From: Sphingosinicella sp. YJ22
GTDB lineage: Bacteria; Pseudomonadota; Alphaproteobacteria; Sphingomonadales; Sphingomonadaceae
Length of the DNA stretch: 50,242 bases
Direction: 5' to 3'
Assembly (NCBI RefSeq): GCF_011320075.1
Contig: NZ_JAANPA010000019.1
Span: 1 to 50,242, forward strand
Shown: piece after piece, positions 25,120 to 34,166 of the stretch
Position numbering within the stretch: position 1 is the first letter of the stretch
How the letters are laid out: each line of letters begins with the position of its first letter
Position numbers and translations under genes: made by a program
Notes under the pieces: generated by a model
Database searches by the model: none
What the model saw: only the letters and a program-made list of their open reading frames with translations
Told to the model about the DNA's origin: nothing

Positions 25120-27815
25120 TGGGCGACCTGCCCTATCCCGCATTATACGCCACGCATGGCGGGATCTGGATCGCGCGCGCGGACGGCGTGACCGAGGCGG
25201 TCGGGCGTGGCGAGGCGATCTCGCGCGCGGCCGACACGCCGATGATCCTCATGAACGCGCCGCTGGTGGGGAGCAGGCTCGGCTATCCCGACCTGTCCGG
25301 GCTCGACCTGCTCGAACTGTTCGCGTTCGTCTTCCCCGCGCGCTTCGCGGTGCCGACGCCGCATGGCCTGGCGCAGGCGCTCGAACTAGAGCCGCCGGCG
25401 TCCGATGCGGAGGCGGCCGACTTCCTGCGAAGGGCCGCGGCGAAACTCCTTGCCGTGCTCGACGGCGACTGGCCGGAGCGTGAAGGCGCGTGGACCAGCG
25501 CCCAGGCGCTCGGCCGGCTGCGCTGGCCCTGGGCGGCGGCGGTGCTGCAGCGGGTGCGCAGGCCCGAGCGGGACGAGCGTTGGCTGTTCTCGCGCCTGCC
25601 CGAATGGAGCGAGGCCGCCGGGCGCGGGCCGCCGCGCAACGTGCGCATCGATCCGGCCGAGGTCTCCGAGCGGTTGACCGAACTGACTGGCACGGGCGCC
25701 GAGCCGCGCCCGGGGCAGCGGCTCTATGCCGAGACCGCGGCGGCGGCGTTCGATCCGCGCCGGACCGCGGGGGAACCGCACATGTTGCTCGCCGAGGCCG
25801 GCACCGGAATCGGCAAGACGCTCGCCTATCTCGCCCCCGCCTCGTTGTGGGCCGAGCGCGCCGATGGCGCGGTGTGGGTGTCGACCTATACCAAGGCGCT
25901 CCAGCGCCAGCTCACCCGCGAGGGCGAGCGGCTGTTCCCCGACCCCGCCGAGCGGCGCGCCAAGATGGTCGTTCGCAAGGGCCGCGAGAATTATCTCTGC
26001 CTGCTCAATCTCGAGGACGCGCTTCAGGGCGGCTTCTCGGGCCGAGCCGCGATCCTCGCCCAGCTCGTTGCGCGCTGGGCGGCATACAGCCGCGACGGCG
26101 ACATGGTCGGCGGCGACCTGCCCGGCTGGCTGCCCAGCCTGTTCCGCCGCGCCGGCGCGACTGCGCTGACCGACCGCCGCGGCGAATGCGTCTATGCCGG
26201 CTGCGCGCATTACCGGAAATGCTTCATCGAGCGGTCGACGCGGGCGAGCCAGGATGCCGACATCGTCGTCGCCAACCATGCGCTGGTGATGGTCAACGCC
26301 GCGCGCGGCCGGGAGACCGGTGCTGCGCCCACGCGCCTCGTCTTCGATGAGGGCCATCACCTGTTCGATGCCGCCGATTCGACCTTCGGCGCGGCGTTGT
26401 CCGGACAGGAAGCGATCGAGCTCAGGCGCTGGATCCTGGGGCCGGAGGGCCGCTCGCGCGGGCGTCGGCGCGGCCTCCAGGCGCGGCTGATGGACGTGAT
26501 CAGCTATGACGAAGCCGGCGCCGATGCGGTCGCGGCGGCGGTCGCTGCGGCGCAGGAGCTGCCCGGCGACGGCTGGCTCCAGCGGATCGGCGAAGGCGCG
26601 CCGTGGGGACCGGTCGAGGCCCTTCTGCTTGCCGTTCGCCACAGCGTCTATGCACGGGCGACCGCCCAGGAATCGGGCTTCGGCATCGAGACCGAGCTCG
26701 CCGAGCCCGACGGCGCCTTCGTCGCCGCGGCCGGCGAGGCGGTGGCGGTGCTGGAGCGGCTGATGCGCGCGCTGGTCGCGCTCGGCAAGCGGCTGGAGGC
26801 GGTGCTGGAGGATGCGCCCGACTGGCTCGATGGACCGGCTCGGGCGCGGGTCGAGGGCGCATTGTCGGGCCTCGCCTGGCGCACCCAGACGATCGCGTCC
26901 TGGATCGCGCTTGCCGGACGTGTCGGCGGCCCGGCGGATCCCGACTTCGTCGATTGGCTCGCGGTCGACCGGGTCGAGGGCCGTGAGTTCGACGTCGGCC
27001 TCCACCGCCGCTGGCTCGATCCGACCCGCCCGCTCGCCGAGGCGGTGCTGAAGCCGGCGCATGGCGTCGTCGTCACCTCGGCGACGCTGCGCGGCGGTGA
27101 GAGCTGGGACGCAGCCGAGGCGCGCACCGGCGCAAGCCATCTCGGCCGTGCCGTCCACTTCGCCGCGGACAGCCCGTTCGACTATGCCGCCAACAGCGAG
27201 GTGCTGATCGTCACCGACTTGAAGCGCGGCGATTTGCCCGCCTTGTCAGGTGCCTACGCCCGGCTGATCGAGGCTGCCGGCGGCGGCACGCTCGGCCTGT
27301 TCACCGCGATCAACCGCCTGCGCGCGGTCCACGCCCGAATCGCCGACCGCCTCGCCCGCGCCGGACTGCCGCTCTACGCCCAGCATGTCGACCCGATCGA
27401 CACCGGCACGCTGGTGGACATCTTTCGCGACGACCCGACCGCGAGCCTGCTCGGCACCGACGCGCTTCGCGACGGAGTCGACGTGCCCGGCCATTCGCTT
27501 CGGCTGGTGGTGATGGAGGGCATTCCCTGGCCCCGTCCGACCGTGCTCCATGCCGCGCGCCGAGCGGTCGGCGGCGGCAGCGCGTATGACGACCGCGTCG
27601 TGCGCGCACGGCTCGCCCAGGCGTTCGGCCGGCTGATCCGCCGCGGCGGCGATCGCGGCCTGTTCGTCCTGCTCTCCTCGGCGGCGCCGACGCGGCTGAT
27701 GACCGCCTTCCCACCTGGCGTCGCGATCCGGCGGGTGCCGCTCGCCGAAGCGGTCGAGCGTGTGCAGACGTGGCTTCCAACCGAGCCGGCGTTGCGGCAA
27801 GAGGAGCCCGTCTAG
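25119..27815 (+). CDS. DinG/Rad3-type ATP-dependent DNA helicase
   Basis: An 898-residue superfamily 2 Fe-S helicase. A 190-residue N-terminal extension precedes the core. Walker A is EAGTGIGKT (226-234). The Fe-S cysteines are the one in NYLC plus three in CVYAGCAHYRKC; the DEAH-type box is DEGH (410-413). Later motifs include SLLGTDALRDGVDVPG and RLAQAFGRLIRRGG. It should unwind 5'-3', acting on R-loops or stalled forks. The GTG start overlaps the DUF559 stop by one base (TAGTG), with its ribosome-binding site inside the repeat, so translation is coupled to the nuclease. No SOS box is visible upstream. Confidence 0.93.
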   Translation: MGDLPYPALYATHGGIWIARADGVTEAVGRGEAISRAADTPMILMNAPLVGSRLGYPDLSGLDLLELFAFVFPARFAVPTPHGLAQALELEPPASDAEAADFLRRAAAKLLAVLDGDWPEREGAWTSAQALGRLRWPWAAAVLQRVRRPERDERWLFSRLPEWSEAAGRGPPRNVRIDPAEVSERLTELTGTGAEPRPGQRLYAETAAAAFDPRRTAGEPHMLLAEAGTGIGKTLAYLAPASLWAERADGAVWVSTYTKALQRQLTREGERLFPDPAERRAKMVVRKGRENYLCLLNLEDALQGGFSGRAAILAQLVARWAAYSRDGDMVGGDLPGWLPSLFRRAGATALTDRRGECVYAGCAHYRKCFIERSTRASQDADIVVANHALVMVNAARGRETGAAPTRLVFDEGHHLFDAADSTFGAALSGQEAIELRRWILGPEGRSRGRRRGLQARLMDVISYDEAGADAVAAAVAAAQELPGDGWLQRIGEGAPWGPVEALLLAVRHSVYARATAQESGFGIETELAEPDGAFVAAAGEAVAVLERLMRALVALGKRLEAVLEDAPDWLDGPARARVEGALSGLAWRTQTIASWIALAGRVGGPADPDFVDWLAVDRVEGREFDVGLHRRWLDPTRPLAEAVLKPAHGVVVTSATLRGGESWDAAEARTGASHLGRAVHFAADSPFDYAANSEVLIVTDLKRGDLPALSGAYARLIEAAGGGTLGLFTAINRLRAVHARIADRLARAGLPLYAQHVDPIDTGTLVDIFRDDPTASLLGTDALRDGVDVPGHSLRLVVMEGIPWPRPTVLHAARRAVGGGSAYDDRVVRARLAQAFGRLIRRGGDRGLFVLLSSAAPTRLMTAFPPGVAIRRVPLAEAVERVQTWLPTEPALRQEEPV

Positions 27816-27834
27816 AGGGGCTCCAGCCACACGC

Positions 27835-28371
27835 ATGAAGGTTCTGACGTTGCTCAGGCACGCCAAGTCGGGCTGGGACGACCCGGTCTCGCGCGATTTC
27901 GACCGGTCCCTGAACAAGCGTGGGCGCAAGGCCGCGCGGGTCGTCGGCCGCGCGATGCGCGAGCAGGGCCTCGCCTTCGATGCGATCATCGCCTCGCCGG
28001 CGGTGCGTGTGGTCGAGACCCTGCGCGACGTCGGCGACGGCTACGGTCATGCGCTGGAACCGGAGCAGGACCAGGCTCTCTATCTCGCCAGTCCGGCCGT
28101 GCTGCTCGAACGCATCCACCATGTCGACGACGCCGTGGAGCGGCTTCTCGTCGTCGGCCACAATCCCGGGCTCGAGCAGCTGACCTTGCTCCTCGCCGGC
28201 CGCGGCGAGGGCGGGCTCCGGCGCGAGGCCGAGCTCAAATATCCGACCGCGACGCTGGCCGAGATCCGTTTCGACGTCGACCGCTGGGCCGATGTGGCGG
28301 CCGCCGGGGGCACGCTGACCCGTTTCATTCGCCCGCGCGATCTCGACCCGGAGCTCGGACCCGAGGCCTAA
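27835..28371 (+). CDS. SixA-like histidine phosphatase
   Basis: A 178-residue histidine phosphatase of the SixA branch. The catalytic RHAKSGW motif has H9, and the second histidine is in VVGHNPGLEQLTLLL. In E. coli, SixA dephosphorylates a phosphohistidine on a PTS phosphocarrier; the substrate here is unknown. ATG 27835 is chosen because MKVLTLLRHAKSG is the family start. The TAA stop shares bases with the arsR stop (CTAA). Confidence 0.9.
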   Translation: MKVLTLLRHAKSGWDDPVSRDFDRSLNKRGRKAARVVGRAMREQGLAFDAIIASPAVRVVETLRDVGDGYGHALEPEQDQALYLASPAVLLERIHHVDDAVERLLVVGHNPGLEQLTLLLAGRGEGGLRREAELKYPTATLAEIRFDVDRWADVAAAGGTLTRFIRPRDLDPELGPEA

Positions 28372-28691
28372 TCTTCTAGGTCGGTCTTCAGCCGGTCGAG
28401 CAGGCTCACCGCGCTTTTCGCATAATCGCCGATCCAGCGGTCGTGGATGTGCTTGATCGGCAGCGGGTTGAGGTAGTTCCAACGCTCGCGCCCCGTCCGC
28501 TCGGCAATGACTAGATCGGCTTCCTCAAGCACTTTGAGATGCTGCATCACCGTGCAGCGATCGAGCGGCGCGAATCGAGCGCATAGCTGCCCGGTCGTTT
28601 GCGGCCGATCTTTTAGCGCGTCGAGCATGGCGCGCCGGACGCCGGCACTCAACGCCTTGAAAATACGGTCCTCTTTGTCGCCGATTGACAT
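28368..28691 (-). CDS. ArsR-family repressor of the SRPBCC gene
   Basis: A 107-residue winged-helix repressor. AMLDALKDRPQTTGQLCARF and CTVMQHLKVLEEADLVIAER form the helix-turn-helix, and GRERWNYLNP the wing. It has no metal-binding cysteine pair of the ArsR/SmtB kind, so it belongs to the metal-independent type usually paired with an SRPBCC gene, as here. The ATG abuts an 18-bp operator, and a perfect -10 (TATAAT, minus strand 28705-28700) lies about 9 bp before the start codon, implying a leaderless mRNA and autorepression. Confidence 0.92.
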   Translation of the reverse strand: MSIGDKEDRIFKALSAGVRRAMLDALKDRPQTTGQLCARFAPLDRCTVMQHLKVLEEADLVIAERTGRERWNYLNPLPIKHIHDRWIGDYAKSAVSLLDRLKTDLED

Positions 28692-28712
28692 GTTATAGAA
28701 TTATAACATAAA
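28685..28712 (+). promoter_or_regulatory. Promoter of the SRPBCC gene
   Basis: A perfect -35 TTGACA (28685-28690) is followed after 16 bp by CATAAA (28707-28712), a 4/6 match to TATAAT. The spacer is filled by the ArsR-type operator. The stretch is strikingly AT-rich against the surrounding GC-rich DNA. Confidence 0.7.
28691..28708. promoter_or_regulatory. ArsR operator
   Basis: TGTTATA-GAAT-TATAACA, a 7-bp dyad around 4 bp. It covers the -10 of arsR and lies between the -35 and -10 of the divergent SRPBCC promoter, so binding would silence both. Confidence 0.8.
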
Positions 28713-28740
28713 GCGGCGGCGCACAAGGAGGAGGATGGTC

Positions 28741-29220
28741 ATGGACCTCAAATTCAAGGTCTCCGCGCGCATCGCCAAGCCGGTCGAGGATGTGTTCGAG
28801 GCCGTCGCCGACCCGGGCAAGCTGTCCCGCTACTTCACCACCGGCGGCGCCAGAGGCCGGCTCGAGACCGGCGCGACCGTCACCTGGTCCTTCCACGATT
28901 TCCCCGGCGCTTTTCCGGTCGAGGTGGTCGAGGTCGTTCCGAACGAGCGGATCGTGCTGCGCTGGGAAGCGACCGAGGGCGAGGTCGACAAGGAAGCCGG
29001 CACTTACGAGCCGGGCGGCTACCAGACGACGGTCACCATGACCTTCGCCCCGCTCGACGACGGCCGCACCCTGGTCGAGATTTCCGAGGAAGGCTGGCGC
29101 GAGACGCCGGGAGGCCTCGCGGCGAGCTACGGCAATTGCATGGGCTGGTCGCAGATGCTGTGCGCGCTCAAGATGTGGGTCGAGCACGGCATCAACATGC
29201 GCGAGGGCATGTACAAATAG
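28741..29220 (+). CDS. SRPBCC/AHSA1 family protein
   Basis: A 159-residue START-like ligand-binding domain: MDLKFKVSARIAKPVEDVFE at the start, YFTTGG, then VEVVPNERIVLRWE, and a C-terminal helix (GWSQMLCALKMWVEHGIN). Such proteins bind hydrophobic ligands or act as chaperone co-factors; the ligand is unknown. ATG 28741 is 9 nt after AAGGAGG (28725-28731), better placed than ATG 28735. It is divergent from its presumed ArsR repressor. Confidence 0.9.
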   Translation: MDLKFKVSARIAKPVEDVFEAVADPGKLSRYFTTGGARGRLETGATVTWSFHDFPGAFPVEVVEVVPNERIVLRWEATEGEVDKEAGTYEPGGYQTTVTMTFAPLDDGRTLVEISEEGWRETPGGLAASYGNCMGWSQMLCALKMWVEHGINMREGMYK

Positions 29221-29257
29221 CTGCGGGACCGGGCCGGTAGGGGGAGGGCTGCCTGCG

Positions 29258-29548
29258 ATGGACAAGGCCAAGGTGACGCGGATCGTGCACGACGTGCCCC
29301 GCTCGCACACGATCTACGAGACCGACTATCTTCATCTCGGCATGTGGCCGCACCGGCACATCCTGGACGTGAACGTTCACGTCGGCGCCGCCGGCTTCAG
29401 CATGGGCCTGCCGCTTACGCGCGTGGAATCGGCGAAGGTCGATGCCGGCGAATGGGCCTATTTCGACGCCTTGGCCGCGGCGGTCCAGGACAATCCCTTC
29501 CGCTACGCCAGCGTGCCGATCGATACATCGTCCCTAGGGACGGATTGA
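29258..29548 (+). CDS. Hypothetical protein, 96 residues
   Basis: No family recognised. MDKAKVTRIVHDVPRSHTIY opens a cytoplasmic, mixed alpha/beta protein with several histidines (LHLGMWPHRHILDVNVHVG). A GGGGGAGGG stands upstream. It follows the SRPBCC gene by 37 bp in the same direction, so it may belong to the ArsR-controlled transcript. It ends 4 bp from merR, converging. Confidence 0.65.
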   Translation: MDKAKVTRIVHDVPRSHTIYETDYLHLGMWPHRHILDVNVHVGAAGFSMGLPLTRVESAKVDAGEWAYFDALAAAVQDNPFRYASVPIDTSSLGTD

Positions 29549-29552
29549 GGAT

Positions 29553-29963
29553 TCAGGCGCCGCTCTCTTCAAGGGCGGCGACGAGCGCGGCGCGGATCGA
29601 GCGCAGCCGCTCCGCCGCGAAGGCATCGCGCGGGCCCGCCTGCGGGGCAGCGACAGCAGGCGCTGGCGCCGGCGCAGGCGTATCGAGCGCCAGCTTCGGC
29701 GGCGCCTCGGCGGCCGTTGCGCGCTTCTCGCCGAGCACGCGCTGGACGCCGCGGATCGTGTAGCCCTCGCTGTTCAGCAGATGGTGGATGCGCCGCGCCA
29801 GAGCGACGTCGTCAGGCCGGTAATAGCGGCGGTTGCCGGCGCGCTGGAGCGGCCGTAGCTGCGGAAACCGCGTCTCCCAATATCTCAGGATATGCTGGGG
29901 AACGCCTAGCTCGCCAGCCAGCTCGCTGATCGTGCGGAAAGCCTGCTCGCTCTTGCCCGCCAT
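29553..29963 (-). CDS. MerR-family regulator
   Basis: A 136-residue MerR-type protein. The N-terminal winged helix ([41 protein letters not shown]) is clear; a proline- and alanine-rich linker and a short C-terminal helix follow. No sensing cysteines are present. The order fabH-ihfA-merR is common in alphaproteobacteria. It begins 3 bp after the ihfA stop, so it is co-transcribed. Its target is unknown. Confidence 0.92.
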   Translation of the reverse strand: MAGKSEQAFRTISELAGELGVPQHILRYWETRFPQLRPLQRAGNRRYYRPDDVALARRIHHLLNSEGYTIRGVQRVLGEKRATAAEAPPKLALDTPAPAPAPAVAAPQAGPRDAFAAERLRSIRAALVAALEESGA

Positions 29964-29966
29964 GGC

Positions 29967-30293
29967 CTAGCCGGCGCGGGCGATCCGCTCGCGCATGATC
30001 TGGCTGGCACGGAAGGTCAGCACGCGGCGCGGCGCGATCGGGACTTCGACCCCGGTCTTCGGGTTGCGGCCGATGCGCTCGCCCTTGTCGCGCAGGATGA
30101 AGCTGCCGAACCCGGAAATCTTCACATTCTGGCCCTCGGACAGGCCGTGGCACATGTGATGAAGAATGCGCTCGACGATGGTGGCGGATTCGGCGCGCGA
30201 CAGTCCGATCTCGCGATGGACCACATCGGCGAGGTCGGCGCGGGTCAGCGTACCCGCGGCCTCCGGCTTTCTCATGGTGCCTGCATCCGCCAT
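29967..30293 (-). CDS. ihfA: Integration host factor subunit alpha
   Basis: A 108-residue HU/IHF protein that bends DNA as a heterodimer with IhfB. Seen: [47 protein letters not shown] with the DNA-intercalating arm, and [17 protein letters not shown] 30293 follows GGGGAAG; a longer frame upstream lacks family similarity. A hairpin lies between it and fabH. Confidence 0.96.
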   Translation of the reverse strand: MADAGTMRKPEAAGTLTRADLADVVHREIGLSRAESATIVERILHHMCHGLSEGQNVKISGFGSFILRDKGERIGRNPKTGVEVPIAPRRVLTFRASQIMRERIARAG

Positions 30294-30339
30294 TTCTTCC
30301 CCCCGGGGAACTTGTGCTTCGATACAGGACGATAGTCCC

Positions 30340-30373
30340 AATGCCTCAGAGGCGCAATGCGCCTGCGGGCATT
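30340..30373. terminator. Hairpin between fabH and ihfA
   Basis: AATGCC (30340-30345) pairs with 30368-30373, and AGGCGC (30350-30355) with GCGCCT (30359-30364) around an AAT loop. There is no T-run, so it may be a processing or attenuation structure rather than a strong terminator. Confidence 0.45.
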
Positions 30374-30380
30374 ACGAGGG

Positions 30381-31355
30381 TTAATAGCGGACCGCCGCCG
30401 CGCCCCATGTGAAGCCGCCGCCCATCGCCTCGAGCACGAGCAGGTCGCCGCGCTTGATGCGGCCGTCGCGGATCGCGGTGTCGAGCGCGAGCGGGACCGA
30501 GGCGGCCGACGTGTTGGCGTGCTGGTCGACGGTGACGATGACTCGCTCCGGAGCGAGGCCAAGCTTCTTGGCGGTCGCGTCGAGGATGCGCTTGTTGGCC
30601 TGGTGAGGGACGACCCAGTCGACTTCGGACGCCTCGTGCCCGGAGGCGACCAGCACCTCGTTCAGCACGTCGGCGAGATTGACCACCGCATGGCGGAACA
30701 CTTCCTTGCCCTTCATGCGGAGCTTGCCGACGGTGCCGGTCGTCGACACGCCGCCGTCGACATAGAGCAGGTCGTTGTGGCGGCCGTCGGCATGGAGCCG
30801 GGTGGCGAGCACGCCCTGGTCGCGGGTCTGCTCGGCCTTGAGGAGGATCGCGCCGGCGCCGTCGCCGAACAGGACGCAGGTGGTGCGGTCCTCCCAGTCG
30901 AGGATCCGGCTGAACGTCTCGGAGCCGATGACCAGGGCGTAATCGGCCATTCCGCCCTTGATCATGTTGTCGGCCACCGACAGCGCGTAGAGGAAGCCGG
31001 TGCACACCGCGGCGACGTCGAAGGCGATGCAGTCGTTGATGCCGAGCATCGTCTGCACCCGGGTCGCGCTGGCCGGGAAGGTCTGGTCGGGCGTTGCGGT
31101 GGCGAGGACGATGAGGCCGACCTGCTGCGCCTCGACGCCGGCATCGGCCAGCGCCTTGCGCGCCGCCTCGGTGGCAAGCGTCGCCGTGGTCTCGCCGTCG
31201 GCGGCGATGTGGCGCGCCTCGATGCCGGTGCGCTCGACGATCCATTCGTGGGTGGTGTCGACTCGCTCGGCGAGCTCGGCATTGGTGACCCGGCGCGGGG
31301 GCAGGGCCGAGCCGGTGCCGGCGATTACGGAACGGCGAATAAGGTCAGTTGTCAT
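30381..31355 (-). CDS. fabH: Beta-ketoacyl-ACP synthase III
   Basis: A 324-residue condensing enzyme starting fatty acid synthesis from acetyl-CoA and malonyl-ACP. The triad is C118 ([11 protein letters not shown]), H251 (VPHQANKRI) and N281 ([10 protein letters not shown]). The C-terminal [13 protein letters not shown] is typical. The start overlaps the plsX stop (ATGA), in the conserved rpmF-plsX-fabH order. Confidence 0.98.
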   Translation of the reverse strand: MTTDLIRRSVIAGTGSALPPRRVTNAELAERVDTTHEWIVERTGIEARHIAADGETTATLATEAARKALADAGVEAQQVGLIVLATATPDQTFPASATRVQTMLGINDCIAFDVAAVCTGFLYALSVADNMIKGGMADYALVIGSETFSRILDWEDRTTCVLFGDGAGAILLKAEQTRDQGVLATRLHADGRHNDLLYVDGGVSTTGTVGKLRMKGKEVFRHAVVNLADVLNEVLVASGHEASEVDWVVPHQANKRILDATAKKLGLAPERVIVTVDQHANTSAASVPLALDTAIRDGRIKRGDLLVLEAMGGGFTWGAAAVRY

Positions 31356-32407
31356 TGCGCTGCAGCGGCTCGCTTGGTCTGACGGCTCGGGACATGGCCC
31401 AGATCCTCCTCGATCCGCTCGAGGATCTCCTGGCGCACCATGCGCGCGGCGACGCGGATGGCATTGGCCATGCCGACATCGTTGGCGCTGCCATGGCTCT
31501 TCACGACAACGCCATTGAGGCCGAGAAAGACCCCGCCATTGTGATTGTTGGGATCGAGGGTCGACCTGAGCAGGCGCGTCGCGGGCCGCGAGATCAGGAA
31601 GCCGACCTTCGAGCGGATCGAATTGGCGAAGGCGCGGCGGATGAGGTCGCCGACGAAGCGGGCGGTGCCTTCCATCGTCTTCAGCGCGATGTTGCCGGAA
31701 AAGCCGTCGGTGACGACCACGTCGATGTCGCCGCGCGACATCTTGTCGCCCTCGGTGAAGCCGTCGAAGCGCATGCGCAGGCTGTCGGCGGCGGACAGGA
31801 TGGCGGCGGCTTCCTTGAGCTCGTCGGTTCCCTTCACCGCTTCGGTGCCGATGTTGAGAAGCCTCACGCGCGGCTCGGGCAGGTCGAGGACGACGCGGGA
31901 GTAGGCTGCGCCCATCACCGCGAACTGGACGAGATTGTTGGCGTCGCACTCGGTGTTGGCGCCGAGATCGAGCATGACGACGTCGTTGTCGCCGAGCGTC
32001 GGCATCATCGCGGCGAGCGCCGGGCGGTCGATTCCGGGAAGGGTGCGCAGCGCGAGCTTGGCCATCGCCATCAGCGCGCCGGTATTGCCCGCCGACACGA
32101 CGGCGTCGGCCTCCTTGGCCTTCACCGCCGCGATCGCCTGGCCCATCGACGTGGTCTTGGAGCGGCGCAGCGCCTGGCTCGGCCGCTCCTCGCCGCTGAT
32201 CTGGTCGTCGCTGTGGATGATCCGACAAGCCGACGCGAAGTCGCTGCCCTCGCGCTTCAGCTCAGCCTCGATCAGCGCCTGGTCGCCGAACAGCAGGAAG
32301 GACAGGTCCTTGCGGCGACGCCATGCGCGCGCGGCGCCGGCGACCGTGACCGCGGGGCCCGAATCGCCACCCATCGCGTCGATTGCGATCCGTGGCCCGC
32401 TGCCCAA
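31352..32407 (-). CDS. plsX: Phosphate acyltransferase PlsX
   Basis: A 351-residue enzyme converting acyl-ACP to acyl-phosphate for phospholipid synthesis. The start [18 protein letters not shown] is the family signature; [32 protein letters not shown] and [18 protein letters not shown] follow. Normal length. Lies between rpmF and fabH. Confidence 0.98.
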   Translation of the reverse strand: MGSGPRIAIDAMGGDSGPAVTVAGAARAWRRRKDLSFLLFGDQALIEAELKREGSDFASACRIIHSDDQISGEERPSQALRRSKTTSMGQAIAAVKAKEADAVVSAGNTGALMAMAKLALRTLPGIDRPALAAMMPTLGDNDVVMLDLGANTECDANNLVQFAVMGAAYSRVVLDLPEPRVRLLNIGTEAVKGTDELKEAAAILSAADSLRMRFDGFTEGDKMSRGDIDVVVTDGFSGNIALKTMEGTARFVGDLIRRAFANSIRSKVGFLISRPATRLLRSTLDPNNHNGGVFLGLNGVVVKSHGSANDVGMANAIRVAARMVRQEILERIEEDLGHVPSRQTKRAAAAQ

Positions 32408-32440
32408 TTAAGCTGTCCCCTGTTGCAGGCCCGCCAGAGG

Positions 32441-32620
32441 TCAGGCCTCGGTCGAGACGATCTCGCGGCCGTTATAGTGACCGCAGCCGCGGCACAGATT
32501 GTGCGGCAGCTTGAGCTCGCCGCAATTCGGGCACTCCTGGAAGCTCATCGGCTTGATGGCGTCGTGGCTGCGACGCATGCCGCGCTTCGACGGCGTCGTT
32601 TTTCTTTTGGGAACGGCCAT
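32441..32620 (-). CDS. rpmF: 50S ribosomal protein L32
   Basis: A 59-residue L32: [20 protein letters not shown], then a zinc ribbon with CPNC and CRGC. All four cysteines are kept, so this is the zinc-binding form. It precedes plsX by 33 bp. The 191-bp gap upstream, shared with the divergent MAPEG gene, holds the promoters; no clear hexamers were assigned. Confidence 0.98.
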   Translation of the reverse strand: MAVPKRKTTPSKRGMRRSHDAIKPMSFQECPNCGELKLPHNLCRGCGHYNGREIVSTEA

Positions 32621-32811
32621 GGCGGCTACTGCCTCTTTCGATTCGAACCTGATGTGGCGAGCGCGGAGCCGCGGGTCAACGGCTTGAAGGCCATTGCACC
32701 GCCACGCTTCCCGATGCTCGCGGAAGGCTGCGCCCTATAGCGAATTTGGCGGCCGTTGCAAGCGCCGCGGGGGCGTGCCAAGCGGGTCGCAACCAGGGGA
32801 GGCCTTTCTAC

Positions 32812-33246
32812 ATGATCCTGCCGATCGCGCTCACCGCCGCCGGCGCCGCCGCATTGCTGCACATCTGGCTCAGCATCCGCGTGTCGCACATCCGCCGCAC
32901 GCAGAAGATCCTGCATGGCGACGGCGGCAATCCGGGCATGCTGCGCCGCATGCGCGCTCATGCCAATTATGCCGAGAACGCGCCGATCTTCCTGGTCCTG
33001 GTCGCGCTGCTCGAGCTCGCCGGGGGGCGCGCCGAATTCCTTTGGGCGGCGACGATCATCTTCTTCCTCGCCCGGATCCTCCACGCCTTCGGCATGGACA
33101 GCGACAAGCTGTCGAAGCTCCGCCTCGCCGGGGTCATCGGCAGCTGGCTGGTTCTGCTCGCGCTCGGCGCCTGGGCGATCACGCTGACCTACACCCAGAT
33201 GCAGCCGCCGCCGCCGCGGCAGGAAGCGCCGATCCTGAAAAGCTAG
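32812..33246 (+). CDS. MAPEG family membrane protein
   Basis: A 144-residue protein with four membrane helices. The motif RRMRAHANYAENAPIFLVLV is diagnostic of MAPEG/YecN proteins, relatives of membrane glutathione transferases. The substrate in bacteria is uncertain. ATG 32812 is preceded by GGGGAGG. The TAG stop shares bases with the CDF gene stop (CTAG). Confidence 0.9.
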   Translation: MILPIALTAAGAAALLHIWLSIRVSHIRRTQKILHGDGGNPGMLRRMRAHANYAENAPIFLVLVALLELAGGRAEFLWAATIIFFLARILHAFGMDSDKLSKLRLAGVIGSWLVLLALGAWAITLTYTQMQPPPPRQEAPILKS

Positions 33247-34166
33247 CGCGCGCCGCGCTCGGGCGGCACGAATTCCAGCTCGGCGAAGCGCCAGCGCCGC
33301 TCCGGCTCGCACGGCCACAGCGAATCGAGGTCGATGCCTCCCGGAGGCGGGTTCACGCCGTGCACCTCGGCAAGGATGTAGCGGCCCGATTCCCGCAGCC
33401 TGATCTCGCCCTCCGGCCAGCGCCGCTTCAACTCCTTGGCGAGGGCGTCGGCGTCCGCCGCCATGTCCGACGAGCCGAGCGCGCGCGGAACGCCGTCGGC
33501 GAGCTCCGCCGCGGCCGAGCGCAGCGCCTTCACGCCATCCTGCAGGATGCTGGCCGATATCACCGCGGCGGCCGCCGCGTCGGCCCACCAATAGCCGAGG
33601 CCGACGCCGATCACGCCGCCGACTCCGGCGAGGCCGGTCATCCAGTCGGCTTTCTGCATCAGCGCATCCGTATGCAGCACCTCGTCATGCGCTCGGCGCG
33701 CGACCGGCAGCTTCATGCGCCCGAGGATCAGCGGCGGGACGACCGAGTAGAGCAGGGCCGCCACCATCACCCAGCCGAGCCAGACCTGCTGACCGAACAG
33801 GAACACCGACGGAATCGTGATGTGCTCGCGCATCGCCAGGGTGCGCAGGGCCTCGAACAGCAGGGTTGCGCCCATGATCGTCAGAGCCGTGGCCGCGATC
33901 AGGAAGGCGATGCTGTGGGCGCGGTCGTAGCCGTGCGGGAACAGGCGGGTCGGCTCTTTGCACTCCAGCTTGAGCGCGATCAGCAGCACCACCGACGGGA
34001 CTATGCTGAGCAGGTCCTCGACAAATGCCGTGCGCATCGCCTGGCTGGAACCCATGGCGAGGAACATCACGATCACGATCGAGGTCATCCAGGCGATCGT
34101 CCACCACGCCAGACGGCGCGCGCGGGCGATGTCGGCCTCGATCTCGGTGGGGAACGGCTCGGTCAT
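33243..34166 (-). CDS. Cation diffusion facilitator transporter
   Basis: A 307-residue CDF family protein with six membrane helices. The canonical motifs are degenerate: FVEDLLSIVPS in helix 2 carries E-D, and LHTDALMQKADWMTG in helix 5 carries H and D ligands. LFPHGYDRAHSIAFLIAA is the usual loop into helix 3. The C-terminal domain ends in arginines. It probably exports a divalent metal. The start overlaps the lipoprotein gene (ATGA), giving a two-gene operon. Confidence 0.9.
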   Translation of the reverse strand: MTEPFPTEIEADIARARRLAWWTIAWMTSIVIVMFLAMGSSQAMRTAFVEDLLSIVPSVVLLIALKLECKEPTRLFPHGYDRAHSIAFLIAATALTIMGATLLFEALRTLAMREHITIPSVFLFGQQVWLGWVMVAALLYSVVPPLILGRMKLPVARRAHDEVLHTDALMQKADWMTGLAGVGGVIGVGLGYWWADAAAAAVISASILQDGVKALRSAAAELADGVPRALGSSDMAADADALAKELKRRWPEGEIRLRESGRYILAEVHGVNPPPGGIDLDSLWPCEPERRWRFAELEFVPPERGAR

